DNA of 64,000 bases. Origin: Candidatus Dormiibacterota bacterium (GTDB lineage: Bacteria; Chloroflexota; Dormibacteria; Dormibacterales; Dormibacteraceae). Within the stretch, counting starts at the first letter, position 1, and every line of letters begins with the position of its first letter. The translations under genes and the position numbers were made by a program. The stretch is taken from positions 1 to 64,000 of the forward strand of contig PNAG01000011.1 of the NCBI GenBank assembly GCA_003169845.1, written 5' to 3'. The notes beneath the pieces were generated by a model. The model made no database searches, was not told where the DNA came from, and saw only the letters and a program-made list of their open reading frames with translations. Below are positions 7,390 to 16,807 of the stretch, in pieces.

Positions 7390-9320
7390 GAGCTTGCCCT
7401 GATGAGGAGCAGCACAGCCGCCACCACCGCTCCGCCCACGAAAACCAGCACGTAGTTGCGGAAGTAGCCGCTCTGGGTGAGGCTGAGGCTGCTCGCCCCC
7501 GCGACCGCGGCATGCCCGGCGCCGACGACCGCGCCGTCAAGGACGGGCTCCTCGATGTCGCGCATCCCAAGGTCCGCGACCGCGTCCATCGGGCGCACGA
7601 ATGCGGCGTTGTAGATCTCGTCGAAGTAGTACTTGCGCTCGAGCAGCCTCTGCGCCCAGGGGAGCCGGGCGCTCCACGTCTTCCACGATCGCTGGACGTA
7701 GAAGCGGTACGCGGCGAGGAAGAGAACTGCGCCGAGCACCATCGTGAGGAGGCCGACGACGACGACCCCCGCGCCTTCTTCCCAACCGACGGGACCGACG
7801 ACCGAGGCAAGGAAGTCCGAGACGGCCGAAGGGCCGATGCCGAGGGCCCGGGTCTGGATGAAGCCTCCGACCACCGTGAGGACGGCCAGGATCATGACCG
7901 GCACGAGCATCACCAGGCGTGCTTCGTGAGGGCGCTCGAGGGCGCGCTCGGGCGACGGCTTGCCGCCGAAGGCCATCCACCACATGCGGCCGGTGTAGAA
8001 GCCGGTGATCAGGGCGGTCGCGGCGCCGACGACCCACACCGCGAGCGCGAGCGAGTCATTGGGCTTGGACAGCGCGGCGCCGAGGATCTGCTCCTTGGAG
8101 AAGAAGCCCACGAGCGGAATCACGCCGACCAGGGCGAGCGAGCCGATGAGAAACGACCAGGACGTGCGCGGCAGCTGTCGGAACAGGCCGCCGTACTTGC
8201 GCATGTCCTGTTCGTCGTGCAGGGCGTGGATGACATTGCCTGCGGCCATGAAGAGCAGGGCCTTGAAGAAGGCGTGCGCGAGGAGGTGGAAGAACGCGGC
8301 GGCGTAAGCGCCGACGCCTACCGCCAGGAACATGTAGCCGATCTGGCTCATCGTCGAGTAGGCCAGGACGCGCTTGATGTCGGTCTGCACGATAGCGATC
8401 GTCGCGGCGAATAGCGCGGTGACCGCGCCGATGATCGCAACGGTGCCGTGGGCATAGGTCGCGATGTCGTAGATGGGGTGCATCCGCCCGATGAGGTACA
8501 CGCCCGCGGTGACCATGGTCGCGGCGTGGATCAGGGCGCTCACGGGGGTGGGGCCCTCCATCGCGTCGGGCAGCCAGGTGTGGAGCGGAAGCTGGGCGGA
8601 TTTCGCTATGGCGCCCACGAGGAGGAAGAAAGCGGCGAGCTCCAGGGTCGGGCTGTCGGTGACGACGTGGGCGTTCAGGTGGCAGCCCAGGCTCGCATTG
8701 CAGAAGTTCAACTGTGCGAAGACGTTGGAATAGGTCACGGAGTGATATGTGACGAAAAGGACGAAGGCTCCGAGGATCATGCCGACGTCGCCGATCACGT
8801 TCATCACGAACGCCTTGCGTGCCGCGAGCACGGCGGAGCGGCGCTGGTACCAGAAGCCGATCAGGAGGTACGAGCTGAGGCCGACCATCGCCCAGCCCAC
8901 GATGAGGAACACGAAGTTCCCCGCCAGGACGAGCAGCAGCATCGAGAAGATGAACACGTCCATGTAGGTGAAAAAGCGCGCGTAGCTCGGGCCGTCCTCG
9001 TGCTCCATGTAGCCGACCGAGTACGTGACGATCAGCGCGCCGACCCCGGTGATGACCAGGCACATGAAGATCGAGAGGTTGTCGACCAACAGGTTGAACG
9101 GCACCTCGAACGAGCCACTCTTGATCCAGGTCCAGTACGTGAAGTCGCCGTGGGCATTGCCGAAGAAGAGGGCGAGAGTACCCGCGAATGAAGCCCAGAC
9201 CACCCCTGGTCCAACGATCACGGTCACGATCCGCGGCATGCGCCACCCGCGCCCGGCGAGAAGCACCATGCCGGCAAGCGGCAACAACAGAACAAGCAGC
9301 GCGAGCTGGCTTGTGCTCAC
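7386..9320 (-). CDS. nuoL: NADH-quinone oxidoreductase subunit L
   Basis: At 644 residues this is the largest pump subunit, at the distal end of the membrane arm. HTWLPDAMEGPTPVSALIHA and MVTAGVYLIGRMHPIYD match the family core. After the antiporter-like domain comes the region for the long lateral helix, then a last membrane helix near residue 620 (YFRNYVLVFVGGAVVAAVLL). The length is normal. It overlaps nuoK and nuoM by four bases each. Confidence 0.95.
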   Translation of the reverse strand: MSTSQLALLVLLLPLAGMVLLAGRGWRMPRIVTVIVGPGVVWASFAGTLALFFGNAHGDFTYWTWIKSGSFEVPFNLLVDNLSIFMCLVITGVGALIVTYSVGYMEHEDGPSYARFFTYMDVFIFSMLLLVLAGNFVFLIVGWAMVGLSSYLLIGFWYQRRSAVLAARKAFVMNVIGDVGMILGAFVLFVTYHSVTYSNVFAQLNFCNASLGCHLNAHVVTDSPTLELAAFFLLVGAIAKSAQLPLHTWLPDAMEGPTPVSALIHAATMVTAGVYLIGRMHPIYDIATYAHGTVAIIGAVTALFAATIAIVQTDIKRVLAYSTMSQIGYMFLAVGVGAYAAAFFHLLAHAFFKALLFMAAGNVIHALHDEQDMRKYGGLFRQLPRTSWSFLIGSLALVGVIPLVGFFSKEQILGAALSKPNDSLALAVWVVGAATALITGFYTGRMWWMAFGGKPSPERALERPHEARLVMLVPVMILAVLTVVGGFIQTRALGIGPSAVSDFLASVVGPVGWEEGAGVVVVGLLTMVLGAVLFLAAYRFYVQRSWKTWSARLPWAQRLLERKYYFDEIYNAAFVRPMDAVADLGMRDIEEPVLDGAVVGAGHAAVAGASSLSLTQSGYFRNYVLVFVGGAVVAAVLLLIRASS

Positions 9321-9646
9321 CCTTTCATCTCATTGAGCTCGTCCACGTCCTCGACGTCGCGCACGTGGAAGATGTCGACGAGGATCGCGAGGCCCACCAC
9401 GGCCTCGGCCGCCGCGACCGTCATCGACATCAGAGCGAAGAGCTGGCCCTCCATGTTCTGCAGCTGCCGCGAGAAAACGATCAGCGTGAGGTTTACCGCG
9501 TTCAGCATCAGCTCGATGCAGATGAGGATGACCAGCGGGTTGCGTCGCACCAGCACGCCGGCCGCGCCGATGGTGAACAGGATCGCGCCGAGGATCAAAA
9601 ACCAGGAGGCGTCGAGCTGCGATCCGCCGATGTTCAACGTGTTCAT
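9317..9646 (-). CDS. nuoK: NADH-quinone oxidoreductase subunit K
   Basis: A 109-residue, three-helix subunit (MrpC-like). Both buried glutamates needed for proton transfer are present, in LICIELMLNAVNL and AAAEAVVGLAIL. The C-terminus (DVEDVDELNEMKG) is acidic and a little longer than usual. The ATG lies nine bases beyond a 38-nt hairpin that fills the nuoJ-nuoK gap. Confidence 0.93.
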   Translation of the reverse strand: MNTLNIGGSQLDASWFLILGAILFTIGAAGVLVRRNPLVILICIELMLNAVNLTLIVFSRQLQNMEGQLFALMSMTVAAAEAVVGLAILVDIFHVRDVEDVDELNEMKG

Positions 9647-9655
9647 CTACAGGGT

Positions 9656-9693
9656 CCCCGCAAAATCACGGCGCAGCCTCGGATTTTGTGGGG
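9656..9693. repeat. Intercistronic hairpin between nuoJ and nuoK (copy 1 of a covarying pair)
   Basis: Arms CCCCGCAAAATC (9656-9667) and GATTTTGTGGGG (9682-9693) form 12 pairs, one of them a G-T wobble, around the 14-base loop 9668-9681. It begins three bases after the nuoJ stop and ends nine bases before the nuoK ATG. The loop is the same as in the copy at 17297-17334 except for one base, while the inner stem differs with pairing preserved. Confidence 0.75.
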
Positions 9694-9696
9694 TCT

Positions 9697-10203
9697 TCAC
9701 AGGTCGTCGATCCGCTTGCGGCTGAGGTAGATGGCGCCGATCGCCGCGACGAGCAGGAGGATCGAGGTCAGCTCGAACGGATAGAGGTAGGTGGTGAACA
9801 GCCCGACAGCGATCGCCTGCACGGTGCCGAAGACCGAGAGATCCACGCCTTTGTCCGGCTGGCGATACTGGACGCCCTGCAGCATGGCCCAGATCAATCC
9901 GAGCAACGCGAGCACGAACAGCCCGGAGAGCCACGACTGGAAGCGCAGCCGGGTCCGCGCCAGCTCGCGGCTGGGACCGAACAGCGCGATCACGAACAGG
10001 AACAGGACCATGACCGCGCCCGCGTAAACAATGATCTGGACGACGAAGACGAACTGCGCGCTCAACAGCAGGAAGAGGATGGCGAGCGCGAGCATCACGA
10101 CCACGAGGCTGAGCACCGAGCGGATCGGCTCGCGGAACGAAACCACGCCGACGGCTCCCGCCACGGCCATGGCGGCGGCGATGAAGAAGATTGCTATGGC
10201 CAA
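9697..10203 (-). CDS. nuoJ: NADH-quinone oxidoreductase subunit J
   Basis: A 168-residue, five-helix subunit of the complex I membrane arm. The third helix region, QIIVYAGAVMVLFLFVIALF, matches the family hallmark, including the conserved YAGAVMVLF stretch with the functionally flexible glycine. The start follows the nuoI stop by two bases. The C-terminus RKRIDDL is polar and ends just before the nuoJ-K hairpin. Confidence 0.93.
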   Translation of the reverse strand: MAIAIFFIAAAMAVAGAVGVVSFREPIRSVLSLVVVMLALAILFLLLSAQFVFVVQIIVYAGAVMVLFLFVIALFGPSRELARTRLRFQSWLSGLFVLALLGLIWAMLQGVQYRQPDKGVDLSVFGTVQAIAVGLFTTYLYPFELTSILLLVAAIGAIYLSRKRIDDL

Positions 10204-10205
10204 AT

Positions 10206-10811
10206 CTATTTCGGGGTTCCCCTCTCCCCATCGGGGAGAGGGCTAGGGTGAGCGGCCGAAGCCCGCAACCTCGCCTCGACATCAGGCGGCATCGGCTCCA
10301 GCAGCTTCTCCTTGGTGTAGATGAACTTCTCGCGACTGGTGTCCGACAGCTCGTACTCTGGGCCCAGCACGATCGCCTGTACGGGGCAAGCGTCCTCGCA
10401 GTAACCGCAGAAGATGCAGCGGAGCATGTTGATCTCGTAGGTCTTCGCGTAGCGTTCGCCCGGCGACACCCGGTTCTCGTCCGAGTTCTCCGCCGCGATC
10501 ACGAGGATGCAGCCGACCGGGCACGCGGCCGCGCACAGCTCGCACCCGATGCAACGCTCGAGTCCGTTGTCATAGCGACGGAGGTAGTGGCGTCCGCGGT
10601 ACCGCTCCGACCGCACCGTCTTATCTTCGGGGTACATGGTGGTGACGACGGGGCGAAAGAACTCGGACAGCGTGGTCTTCAGGCCTCCAGCGAGGGCGGC
10701 TACGTCCGCAGCCACACCTGGATGCTTCCCTTCCGGCTTCGCGGGAACGCCCTCACGCGGACCCCTCAGCGGAGTCGGATGTTCGGGCTGGGAACTCTTT
10801 TCGTCGGCCAC
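10206..10811 (-). CDS. nuoI: NADH-quinone oxidoreductase subunit I (two 4Fe-4S clusters)
   Basis: Carries clusters N6a and N6b, relaying electrons to NuoB. Both ferredoxin motifs are intact: CIGCELCAAACP and CIFCGYCEDACP. The GTG start at 10811 lies two bases after the nuoH stop. The first 45 residues are a charged, Pro-rich extension before the usual domain start (GLKTTLSEFFRPVVTTMYP). The last 15 residues (SPLPDGERGTPK) come from a read-through palindromic repeat and are not family sequence. Confidence 0.93.
   Translation of the reverse strand: MADEKSSQPEHPTPLRGPREGVPAKPEGKHPGVAADVAALAGGLKTTLSEFFRPVVTTMYPEDKTVRSERYRGRHYLRRYDNGLERCIGCELCAAACPVGCILVIAAENSDENRVSPGERYAKTYEINMLRCIFCGYCEDACPVQAIVLGPEYELSDTSREKFIYTKEKLLEPMPPDVEARLRASAAHPSPLPDGERGTPK
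10216..10251. repeat. GC-rich REP-like palindrome in the nuoI tail
   Basis: CCCTCTCCCC (10220-10229) pairs with GGGGAGAGGG (10233-10242), followed by CTAGGGTGAG. The copy at 49684 has the same stem and the same trailing bases. It is translated as the final residues of NuoI. Confidence 0.65.
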
Positions 10812-10813
10812 TT

Positions 10814-11824
10814 CTACCCCTGGGTCGCCACGAGGACGATCCCGGTGACGATCACGTTTGCGATTGCGAGCGGCAGCAAAACCTTCCAGCCCAGGCGCAT
10901 GAGCATGTCGTAGCGCAGGCGGGGGAAGGTGCCGCGGAGCCAAATGTATAGGAAGAGGAACAGCACGATCTTGATGAAGAAGGCGATCACCGGCGGGATC
11001 ACCCACAGGTACCAGCCGCCGAAGAACAGCAGGGCGGCGAGCGCCGAGACCGTGATCATGTTGATGTACTCGGCCAGGTAGAACATGACGAACTTGAGGC
11101 CCGAGTACTCGGTGAGAAAGCCGCCGATGAGCTCCTGCTCCGCCTCGGGCAGGTCGAACGGCGCGCGGTTGGTCTCCGCGACGGCCGCCATCAGGTAGAT
11201 CACGAACCCGATCGGGGTGAGGAGGATGAGCGGGATCGGGCCGTTGTACCAACCCCAGTGCACGGTGTACTCGACGATGTCGCGCAGGCGCAGCGAGCCG
11301 ACGATCATGAAGGTCGGCACCAGCGACAGTCCCAATGCCATCTCGTAGCTGATCAGCTGCGCGGCCGAGCGCAGGCCGCCCAGCAGCGAGTACTTGTTGT
11401 TGGACGCATACCCCCCGATGACGATTGCGTAAACGTTGAGCGAGCTGAACGCGAAGATGAGCAGGACCCCGATGTTTACGTCGGCGATCCAGTACTGGAC
11501 GTTGTACCAGAGGCCGATCGGGATCACCGCCCAGGACAGGAACGCTGCCGCGACCGCGATCGTCGGCGCGATCACGAACAGCAGCTTGTCGGTCTCGGCC
11601 GGAACGAAGCTCTCTTTGAATGCGAGCTTGATCCCATCCGCCGCGAGCTGCAAAAGGCCGAAGGGCCCGACCCGGTTGGGGCCGGGACGGCGCTGGATGC
11701 GACCGAGCGCCACGCGCTCGAACCACACCGTGTAGGCAGTCGCCGTCAGCACGACGAAGAGCAGGAGCGCGATCGCGACCGTGACGACGACCCAGTGGCC
11801 GATTGGGTCGTTGTAGAGGCTCAT
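10814..11824 (-). CDS. nuoH: NADH-quinone oxidoreductase subunit H
   Basis: A 336-residue membrane subunit joining the two arms and lining the quinone cavity. Hallmarks are RIQRRPGPNRVGPFGLLQLA, AETNRAPFDLPEAEQEL and GGFLTEYSGLKFVMFYLAEY, with the acidic residues of the quinone/proton channel. The length matches the family. It overlaps the nuoG stop by four bases. Confidence 0.95.
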   Translation of the reverse strand: MSLYNDPIGHWVVVTVAIALLLFVVLTATAYTVWFERVALGRIQRRPGPNRVGPFGLLQLAADGIKLAFKESFVPAETDKLLFVIAPTIAVAAAFLSWAVIPIGLWYNVQYWIADVNIGVLLIFAFSSLNVYAIVIGGYASNNKYSLLGGLRSAAQLISYEMALGLSLVPTFMIVGSLRLRDIVEYTVHWGWYNGPIPLILLTPIGFVIYLMAAVAETNRAPFDLPEAEQELIGGFLTEYSGLKFVMFYLAEYINMITVSALAALLFFGGWYLWVIPPVIAFFIKIVLFLFLYIWLRGTFPRLRYDMLMRLGWKVLLPLAIANVIVTGIVLVATQG

Positions 11825-13701
11825 GGGTGGGCGGGTCCGACCAGCACGGGTCCTGTCACGGGTTCCGGAGAGGGCGTCTGCGCGAGGGCGGCCAGCGCCG
11901 GCGTCTTAGCCGCCGCGTCCCGCTGGATGGGGAAGATGCCCGGGTAATCCAGCTCCAGCCCGAGTGCGGCGCCGAGTTCGTTCAGCACCTCCCACGCTTC
12001 CTTCAGCGGCGGGTTTATGGCCACCGGCGGTCGCAGAAACTGGACGGTTCCCTCGAGGTTGGTATAGCTGCCCTGCCGCTCGGCGAACGTCGTGGCGGGC
12101 AGCACGACCGCGGCTTTGTCGTACCCGTCTCGGGGCAGGTGGTCCCAGGCGGCGAGGAAGCGGACGGAGGTCGGGACACCGGCCGTGGGCGGCGGGCCCC
12201 AGCTGAGCAGGGCCTCGACACCGTCCAGCGAGTCCCATCCGGCGACTCCCAGCGCAAGCGCCCCGCGCTCGTTGGTGGCGCGATATAGAGGCATCTCCTT
12301 GCCGCCGACCTGTTCGGCGAGAGCGCCGCATGCGGAAGCAAGATCGTTCATGTCCTCACTGCCGTGGCCGTCGCCGAACAGGATCGCGACCGGCCCGCCA
12401 GGGTTCTGGAGCAGCTCGTGCGACGAGAGCTTGCGGACCTCCTCCGCCGCGGCGCCTTTCGCGTTGCGGATATGCACCGTGTGGGGGTTGCGATCGAGGT
12501 CGACGCCCTCGGGGTAGATCACGATCAGCTTGGCGCCGCGCTTGCTGACGGCCTTCTTGACGCGCAGGTCGATGATGGGGACGTCGTTCTCGATGTCGGA
12601 GGCCACGACGACGATCACGCGCGCGTCATCTATCTCTTTGATGGGCATGGTCGGTCCGGCGGGCGCTGGAATGGCCGTCCGGCCGTGCATCTTGACCTTC
12701 GCTCCCTTCAGCGGGCCGTCGAGCAGGCGGCGGAAGAGGAACGCCTCCTCGTTGGTCAGGTCGGCGGGGAGGGAGATTCCGAGCTTGGCGCCCTTGCCCT
12801 TGATGCCGCCCGCGGTGGCCGCCAGGGCGTCGGCCCAGGTCGACTTGGCGCCGCGGATGGTCGGGGTGCGAAGGCGCGACGGCTCGTTGACGTCCGTGTA
12901 GTCAAAGCGGCCTCGGTCGCAGATCCAGCCCTCGTCGATGTCGTCGTTCTCACGCGAGGTGATGCGCACGAGCTGCCCGCGGCGCTGCCACATCGTCGTG
13001 TTGCAGCCGACCGCGCACTTGGAGCAAACGCTCTCGGTGTGGGTCATATCCCACGGTCGCGACTCGAAGCGCCACACGCGCGACGTGAGGGCGCCGACCG
13101 GGCAAAGGTCGATGATGTTGCCGCTGAAGTTCGACTGAAGCGGCTGGTCGAACTGGCTCGTGATAAATGACTGGACGCCGCGCTGGGCGACCGTCAGCTC
13201 CTGCTCCCAGGCGATCTCGTCGTAGTAGCGCGTGCAGCGGTAGCAGAGGACGCACCGTTCGCGGTCGAGGGCGATGTTCTCGGAGAGCGGGATCGGCTTC
13301 TTGAAGTGAAGGCGCGGTCCGTCGATCCGGCTCGTCGGGTATCCGTGGCGGAACGTGAAGTCCTGCAACGGGCACTCGCCGCCCTTATCGCAAACCGGGC
13401 AGTCGAGCGGGTGGTTGACGAGCTCGAACTCCAGGATGTCGGCGCGCGCCTGCACGGCCATCGCGCTCTGCGTGCGCACGACCATGCCTTCAGCGACCGG
13501 CGTCGTACATGCGGTCTGCGGGCGCGGCGGGCCCGGCGAGAAATCGACCAGGCAAAGCCGGCACGCGCCCACCGGATCGAGTTTGTGGTGGTAGCAGAAG
13601 ACCGGGATCTCGATGCCGACGGTCTTGGCCGCCTCGACGATGAGCGTCCCGGCCGGCACGGTGACCTTGTGACCGTCGATGGTCAGGTTGATGTCAGGCA
13701 T
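11821..13701 (-). CDS. nuoG: NADH-quinone oxidoreductase subunit G
   Basis: A 626-residue peripheral-arm subunit. It begins with a 2Fe-2S domain (C36, then GACRLC), followed by the His/Cys-ligated 4Fe-4S site in HPLDCPVCDKGGECPLQ and the CVLCYRC cluster. The N7 motif CSKCAVGC plus a later Cys is also kept, a feature lost in many lineages. A molybdopterin-oxidoreductase-like domain fills the rest. The final residues (PVTGPVLVGPAHP) are unrelated to the family core. Confidence 0.94.
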   Translation of the reverse strand: MPDINLTIDGHKVTVPAGTLIVEAAKTVGIEIPVFCYHHKLDPVGACRLCLVDFSPGPPRPQTACTTPVAEGMVVRTQSAMAVQARADILEFELVNHPLDCPVCDKGGECPLQDFTFRHGYPTSRIDGPRLHFKKPIPLSENIALDRERCVLCYRCTRYYDEIAWEQELTVAQRGVQSFITSQFDQPLQSNFSGNIIDLCPVGALTSRVWRFESRPWDMTHTESVCSKCAVGCNTTMWQRRGQLVRITSRENDDIDEGWICDRGRFDYTDVNEPSRLRTPTIRGAKSTWADALAATAGGIKGKGAKLGISLPADLTNEEAFLFRRLLDGPLKGAKVKMHGRTAIPAPAGPTMPIKEIDDARVIVVVASDIENDVPIIDLRVKKAVSKRGAKLIVIYPEGVDLDRNPHTVHIRNAKGAAAEEVRKLSSHELLQNPGGPVAILFGDGHGSEDMNDLASACGALAEQVGGKEMPLYRATNERGALALGVAGWDSLDGVEALLSWGPPPTAGVPTSVRFLAAWDHLPRDGYDKAAVVLPATTFAERQGSYTNLEGTVQFLRPPVAINPPLKEAWEVLNELGAALGLELDYPGIFPIQRDAAAKTPALAALAQTPSPEPVTGPVLVGPAHP

Positions 13702-15001
13702 GAGCGAGTGCCTTGCCGACGTTGCACGTATGCCGTAGGCAGTGGTCCTCGTACTCGTCGTGGAAGTGGCGCATCGTCGACTCGATCACCCAGCCGGCCG
13801 CGTCGCCAAGGCCGCAGAGGCAGCGGCCGTTCTGCAGCCCGTCGGAAACGCGCTCGAGAATGCCGAGCTCGAGCTGCGACCCTTCGTTGGCCAGGATCCG
13901 ATCGTAGGTGCGCACCGCCCAGTTGCCTCCGACGCGGCACGGCGTGCACTTGCCGCACGACTCGTGGGCGTAGAAGCGGAGTAGGCGTGCGGCCGCCTTG
14001 ACCACGCAGTGCGAATCGTCCATCACGATGATGCCGCCCGACCCACCCATCGTCCCCAACGCCTTGAGGCCGTCGAGGTCTGTCGACGTGTCGATCATCG
14101 AGGCGGGAAGGACCTTGGCCGAGGATCCGCCCGGCCAGAACACCTTGAGGTCGCGTCCCGAAAGCATTCCGCCCGCGAGGCCTTCGATGATGTCGCGGTA
14201 GGTGACGCCGATCTCGATCTCATAATTGCCGGGCTTCTGGACGTCGCCGCTGACGGTCACCATGCGCGTGCCTTTCGCCTTCTCGGTGCCCCGGCTCGCG
14301 TATTCGGCGCCGCCGTGGCGGATGATCCACGGCACTGTCGAGAGAGTCTCGACGTTGTTGACGGCCGTCGGCAGGCCCCACGCACCCTTGACGGCCGGGA
14401 AGGGGGGCCGGGATCGAGGCTGGGCGCGCTTGCCCTCGAGCGACTCGAGCAGCGCGGTCTCCTCGCCGCAGATGTAGGCGCCGTGGCCGCGGTAAAGCCG
14501 GACGTCGAGCGCGTGGTCTGAGCCGAACGGATGGTCGCCGAGGTAGCCCTTGGCGTGTGCTTCGGCGATGGCGTCCCGCAGCATCTCGTACGGGAGGTCG
14601 TACTCGCCGCGGATGTAAATCCAGGCCTGGTGGCCTCCGATCGCGAAGCTTGCGATGGCGGCTCCCTCGATCAGCGCGTGAGGGGAGTTCTCCATCAGGT
14701 AGCGGTCCTTTGCGCTGCCGGGCTCGGACTCGTCGGCGTTGACCACGATGTACTTGGGACCTGGGTGGTCCTTGGGGACGAACGACCATTTCATCGCGGT
14801 CGGGAAGTCCGCACCGCCGCGTCCGCGGAGACCGGAGATCTTGACCTCGTCGATGACCTGCTGCGCGGTCATGGTGGTCACCACCTTGCGTAGAGCCGAA
14901 TAACCACCAAGCGATTCGTATACGTCAAGCGTGTGCAGATCAGCCTTGGCAAACCATTCGGTCAAGACCGGCCCGCCAACGGTCCCACGTTGCTCAGCCA
15001 T
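13694..15001 (-). CDS. nuoF: NADH-quinone oxidoreductase subunit F (NADH and FMN binding)
   Basis: A 435-residue entry-site subunit that oxidises NADH through FMN. The FMN/NADH loop is GLRGRGGADFPTAMKW, followed by VNADESEPGSAKDR, GAYICGEETALLESLEG and the N3 cluster motif ESCGKCTPCRVG with a distal cysteine near RCLCGLG. The ATG at 15001 (MAEQRGTV) overlaps the nuoE stop by eight bases and is preferred to a longer frame whose extra residues only read the palindromic repeat in nuoE. Confidence 0.95.
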   Translation of the reverse strand: MAEQRGTVGGPVLTEWFAKADLHTLDVYESLGGYSALRKVVTTMTAQQVIDEVKISGLRGRGGADFPTAMKWSFVPKDHPGPKYIVVNADESEPGSAKDRYLMENSPHALIEGAAIASFAIGGHQAWIYIRGEYDLPYEMLRDAIAEAHAKGYLGDHPFGSDHALDVRLYRGHGAYICGEETALLESLEGKRAQPRSRPPFPAVKGAWGLPTAVNNVETLSTVPWIIRHGGAEYASRGTEKAKGTRMVTVSGDVQKPGNYEIEIGVTYRDIIEGLAGGMLSGRDLKVFWPGGSSAKVLPASMIDTSTDLDGLKALGTMGGSGGIIVMDDSHCVVKAAARLLRFYAHESCGKCTPCRVGGNWAVRTYDRILANEGSQLELGILERVSDGLQNGRCLCGLGDAAGWVIESTMRHFHDEYEDHCLRHTCNVGKALAHA

Positions 15002-15590
15002 CGGCTTTCTTCTTTTTGGGAGCGCGCTTGGGCTTGTCCCCCTCCCCCCGTTCAGGGGGGAGGGTCGGGGAGAGGGGCGAGGAAGAAAGTGGCGCTGCCG
15101 CGGCAGGCGACCGCCGCTCAGCAACCAGCCCGTCCACCTTCTCCGCCGTCAGGTCGTAGTGATACCGGTGGTCTACCCGGCACATCGGCGCGTACTCGCA
15201 CGCGCCCATGCACTCGACCTCTTCGTAGGAGAAGAGCCCGTCCTTCGATACCTCGCCCGCCTCGTGCACTCCGATCGCTCCACGCAGGTGCTCGACGAGC
15301 TCCTCCGCGCCCCGCAGCGTGCAGCTGAGGTTCGTGCACATGTAGAAGCGATGCTTGCCGATCGGTTCGAGGTGAAACAGCGTGTAGAACGTCGCGACGC
15401 CCTCGACGTACCCGGCATCGAGCTGCAGCGCCGTCGCAACCTCGGTCATCGCCTCGGGGGTGAGATAGCCGAGCTCTTCCTGCGCGAGGTCGAGCGCCGG
15501 CATCACTGCCGACCGTGGCTGCGGATAGCGCGCGGGTAGTGCTTTTATCTCGTCGATCAGGTGAGCGGATAGCACGCTCGTCGTTTTCAT
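14994..15590 (-). CDS. nuoE: NADH-quinone oxidoreductase subunit E
   Basis: A 198-residue thioredoxin-fold subunit with the N1a 2Fe-2S cluster. The four ligands are in CTNLSC and CMGAC. The N-terminal helical bundle (LPARYPQPRSAVMPALDLAQ) is typical. The C-terminal 40 residues are an atypical Pro/Ser/Lys-rich tail (ending KRAPKKKKADG), part of it made by a palindromic repeat. The functional domain ends before this tail. Confidence 0.93.
   Translation of the reverse strand: MKTTSVLSAHLIDEIKALPARYPQPRSAVMPALDLAQEELGYLTPEAMTEVATALQLDAGYVEGVATFYTLFHLEPIGKHRFYMCTNLSCTLRGAEELVEHLRGAIGVHEAGEVSKDGLFSYEEVECMGACEYAPMCRVDHRYHYDLTAEKVDGLVAERRSPAAAAPLSSSPLSPTLPPERGEGDKPKRAPKKKKADG
15037..15080. repeat. 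GC-rich REP-like palindrome in the nuoE tail
   Basis: A C-rich arm at 15038-15049 faces a G-rich arm from 15055, with the family's trailing GTCGGGGAGAGGGGC. It is translated as SPTLPPERGEGDK in NuoE. Confidence 0.6.
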
Positions 15591-16807
15591 CTGTCGACGT
15601 CCCCCAGCACGGTGTCCGCGGACCCGATGATCGCGACCATGTCCGCGACCATGTGGTTCAAAGCCATGCGCTCGAGCGCCTGCAGGTTGACGAACGATGC
15701 CGACCTGAACTTCACACGCCGTGGCTTATGCGTACCGTCGCTGACGACGTAGCACCCGTTCTCGCCGCGCCCGGACTCGACCGCCACATAGACATCGCCG
15801 GGCGGGACCGAGTAGCCCTCGGTGAAAAGCTTGAAATGGTGGATCACCGCCTCCATCGAGGTCTCGAGCTCCTCACGCGGCGGAGGGAGCATCTTGCGAT
15901 CGTCCACGTTGACCGGCCCGTCAGGCAGCCTGTCCAGCGCCTGGCGCAGAATCTTGACCGCCTCGCGCATCTCCTTGATCCGCACCAGGTAGCGGCCGTA
16001 GCAGTCGCAGTCATCCGAAGTAGCGACCTCGAAGTCGTAGTTCTCGTAGCCCGAATACGGCATGGCCTTGCGCAGGTCCCAGGCGATGCCGGAGCCGCGG
16101 ATCATGGGCCCGCTCGCGCCCAGCACCTTCGCGTCCTCCGGCGACAGCCGGCCGATGCCGATCGTGCGCGAACGCCAGATCGGGTTCATGGTGAGCAGGT
16201 CTTCGTACTCGTCGATATGTCCGGGCATCGCGCGGATGAATTCCTCGAGCATCTCGAGGAAGCGCGGAGTCGCATCAGCCATCACGCCACCGGGCCGGAT
16301 GTAAGAGGTATGCATCCGGAAGCCGGAGATCTCCTCGTTCATGTCGAGGATCGTGTCGCGCTCTCGGAAGCAGTACATGAGCATCGACATGGCGCCGAGC
16401 TCCAGGCCGCTCGTGCCCAGCCAGACCAGGTGAGACGACAGACGCGTGAGCTCCGACATGATTACGCGCAGCGCCTGCGCGCGGGGTGGGACATCAACAC
16501 CCATCAGCCGCTCGACCGCGAGCGCGTAGGCGAGGTTGTTGATGGGAGGCGAGAGGTAGTCGTGGCGGTCGGTGACCACCACGCCCTGCTGCCAGCGCAG
16601 GGCCTCCATCTGCTTCTCAATCCCTGTGTGCAGGTAGCCGATGACCGGCTTCACGCGGCGGACCTGCTCGCCGTCGAGGTCGACGATGAGGCGAAGCACG
16701 CCGTGGGTCGATGGGTGATGCGGCCCGAAGTTGACGGTGAGCAGCTCTCCGCCGAATGCGCCTTGCTCGCCCGTCTTGATGATCGTCACGCCCTCGGAGA
16801 CAGTCAC
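15587..16807 (-). CDS. nuoD: NADH-quinone oxidoreductase subunit D
   Basis: A 406-residue 49-kDa-type subunit forming the quinone pocket with NuoB. NFGPHHPSTHGVLRL carries the quinone-site histidine, followed by YLHTGIEK and DRHDYLSP, and the C-terminal SVNLQ-type end near EIIGSADTVLGDVDR. GTG at 16807 overlaps the nuoC stop (GTGA). It is a separate gene from nuoC, not the CD fusion of enterobacteria. Confidence 0.95.
   Translation of the reverse strand: MTVSEGVTIIKTGEQGAFGGELLTVNFGPHHPSTHGVLRLIVDLDGEQVRRVKPVIGYLHTGIEKQMEALRWQQGVVVTDRHDYLSPPINNLAYALAVERLMGVDVPPRAQALRVIMSELTRLSSHLVWLGTSGLELGAMSMLMYCFRERDTILDMNEEISGFRMHTSYIRPGGVMADATPRFLEMLEEFIRAMPGHIDEYEDLLTMNPIWRSRTIGIGRLSPEDAKVLGASGPMIRGSGIAWDLRKAMPYSGYENYDFEVATSDDCDCYGRYLVRIKEMREAVKILRQALDRLPDGPVNVDDRKMLPPPREELETSMEAVIHHFKLFTEGYSVPPGDVYVAVESGRGENGCYVVSDGTHKPRRVKFRSASFVNLQALERMALNHMVADMVAIIGSADTVLGDVDR

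Noticed and set aside
5105..8414. Long plus-strand frames rich in Arg, Glu, Asp and His
   Set aside because: They lie antisense to nuoN, nuoM and nuoL and have no recognisable family; their composition is that of complement frames of hydrophobic high-GC genes.
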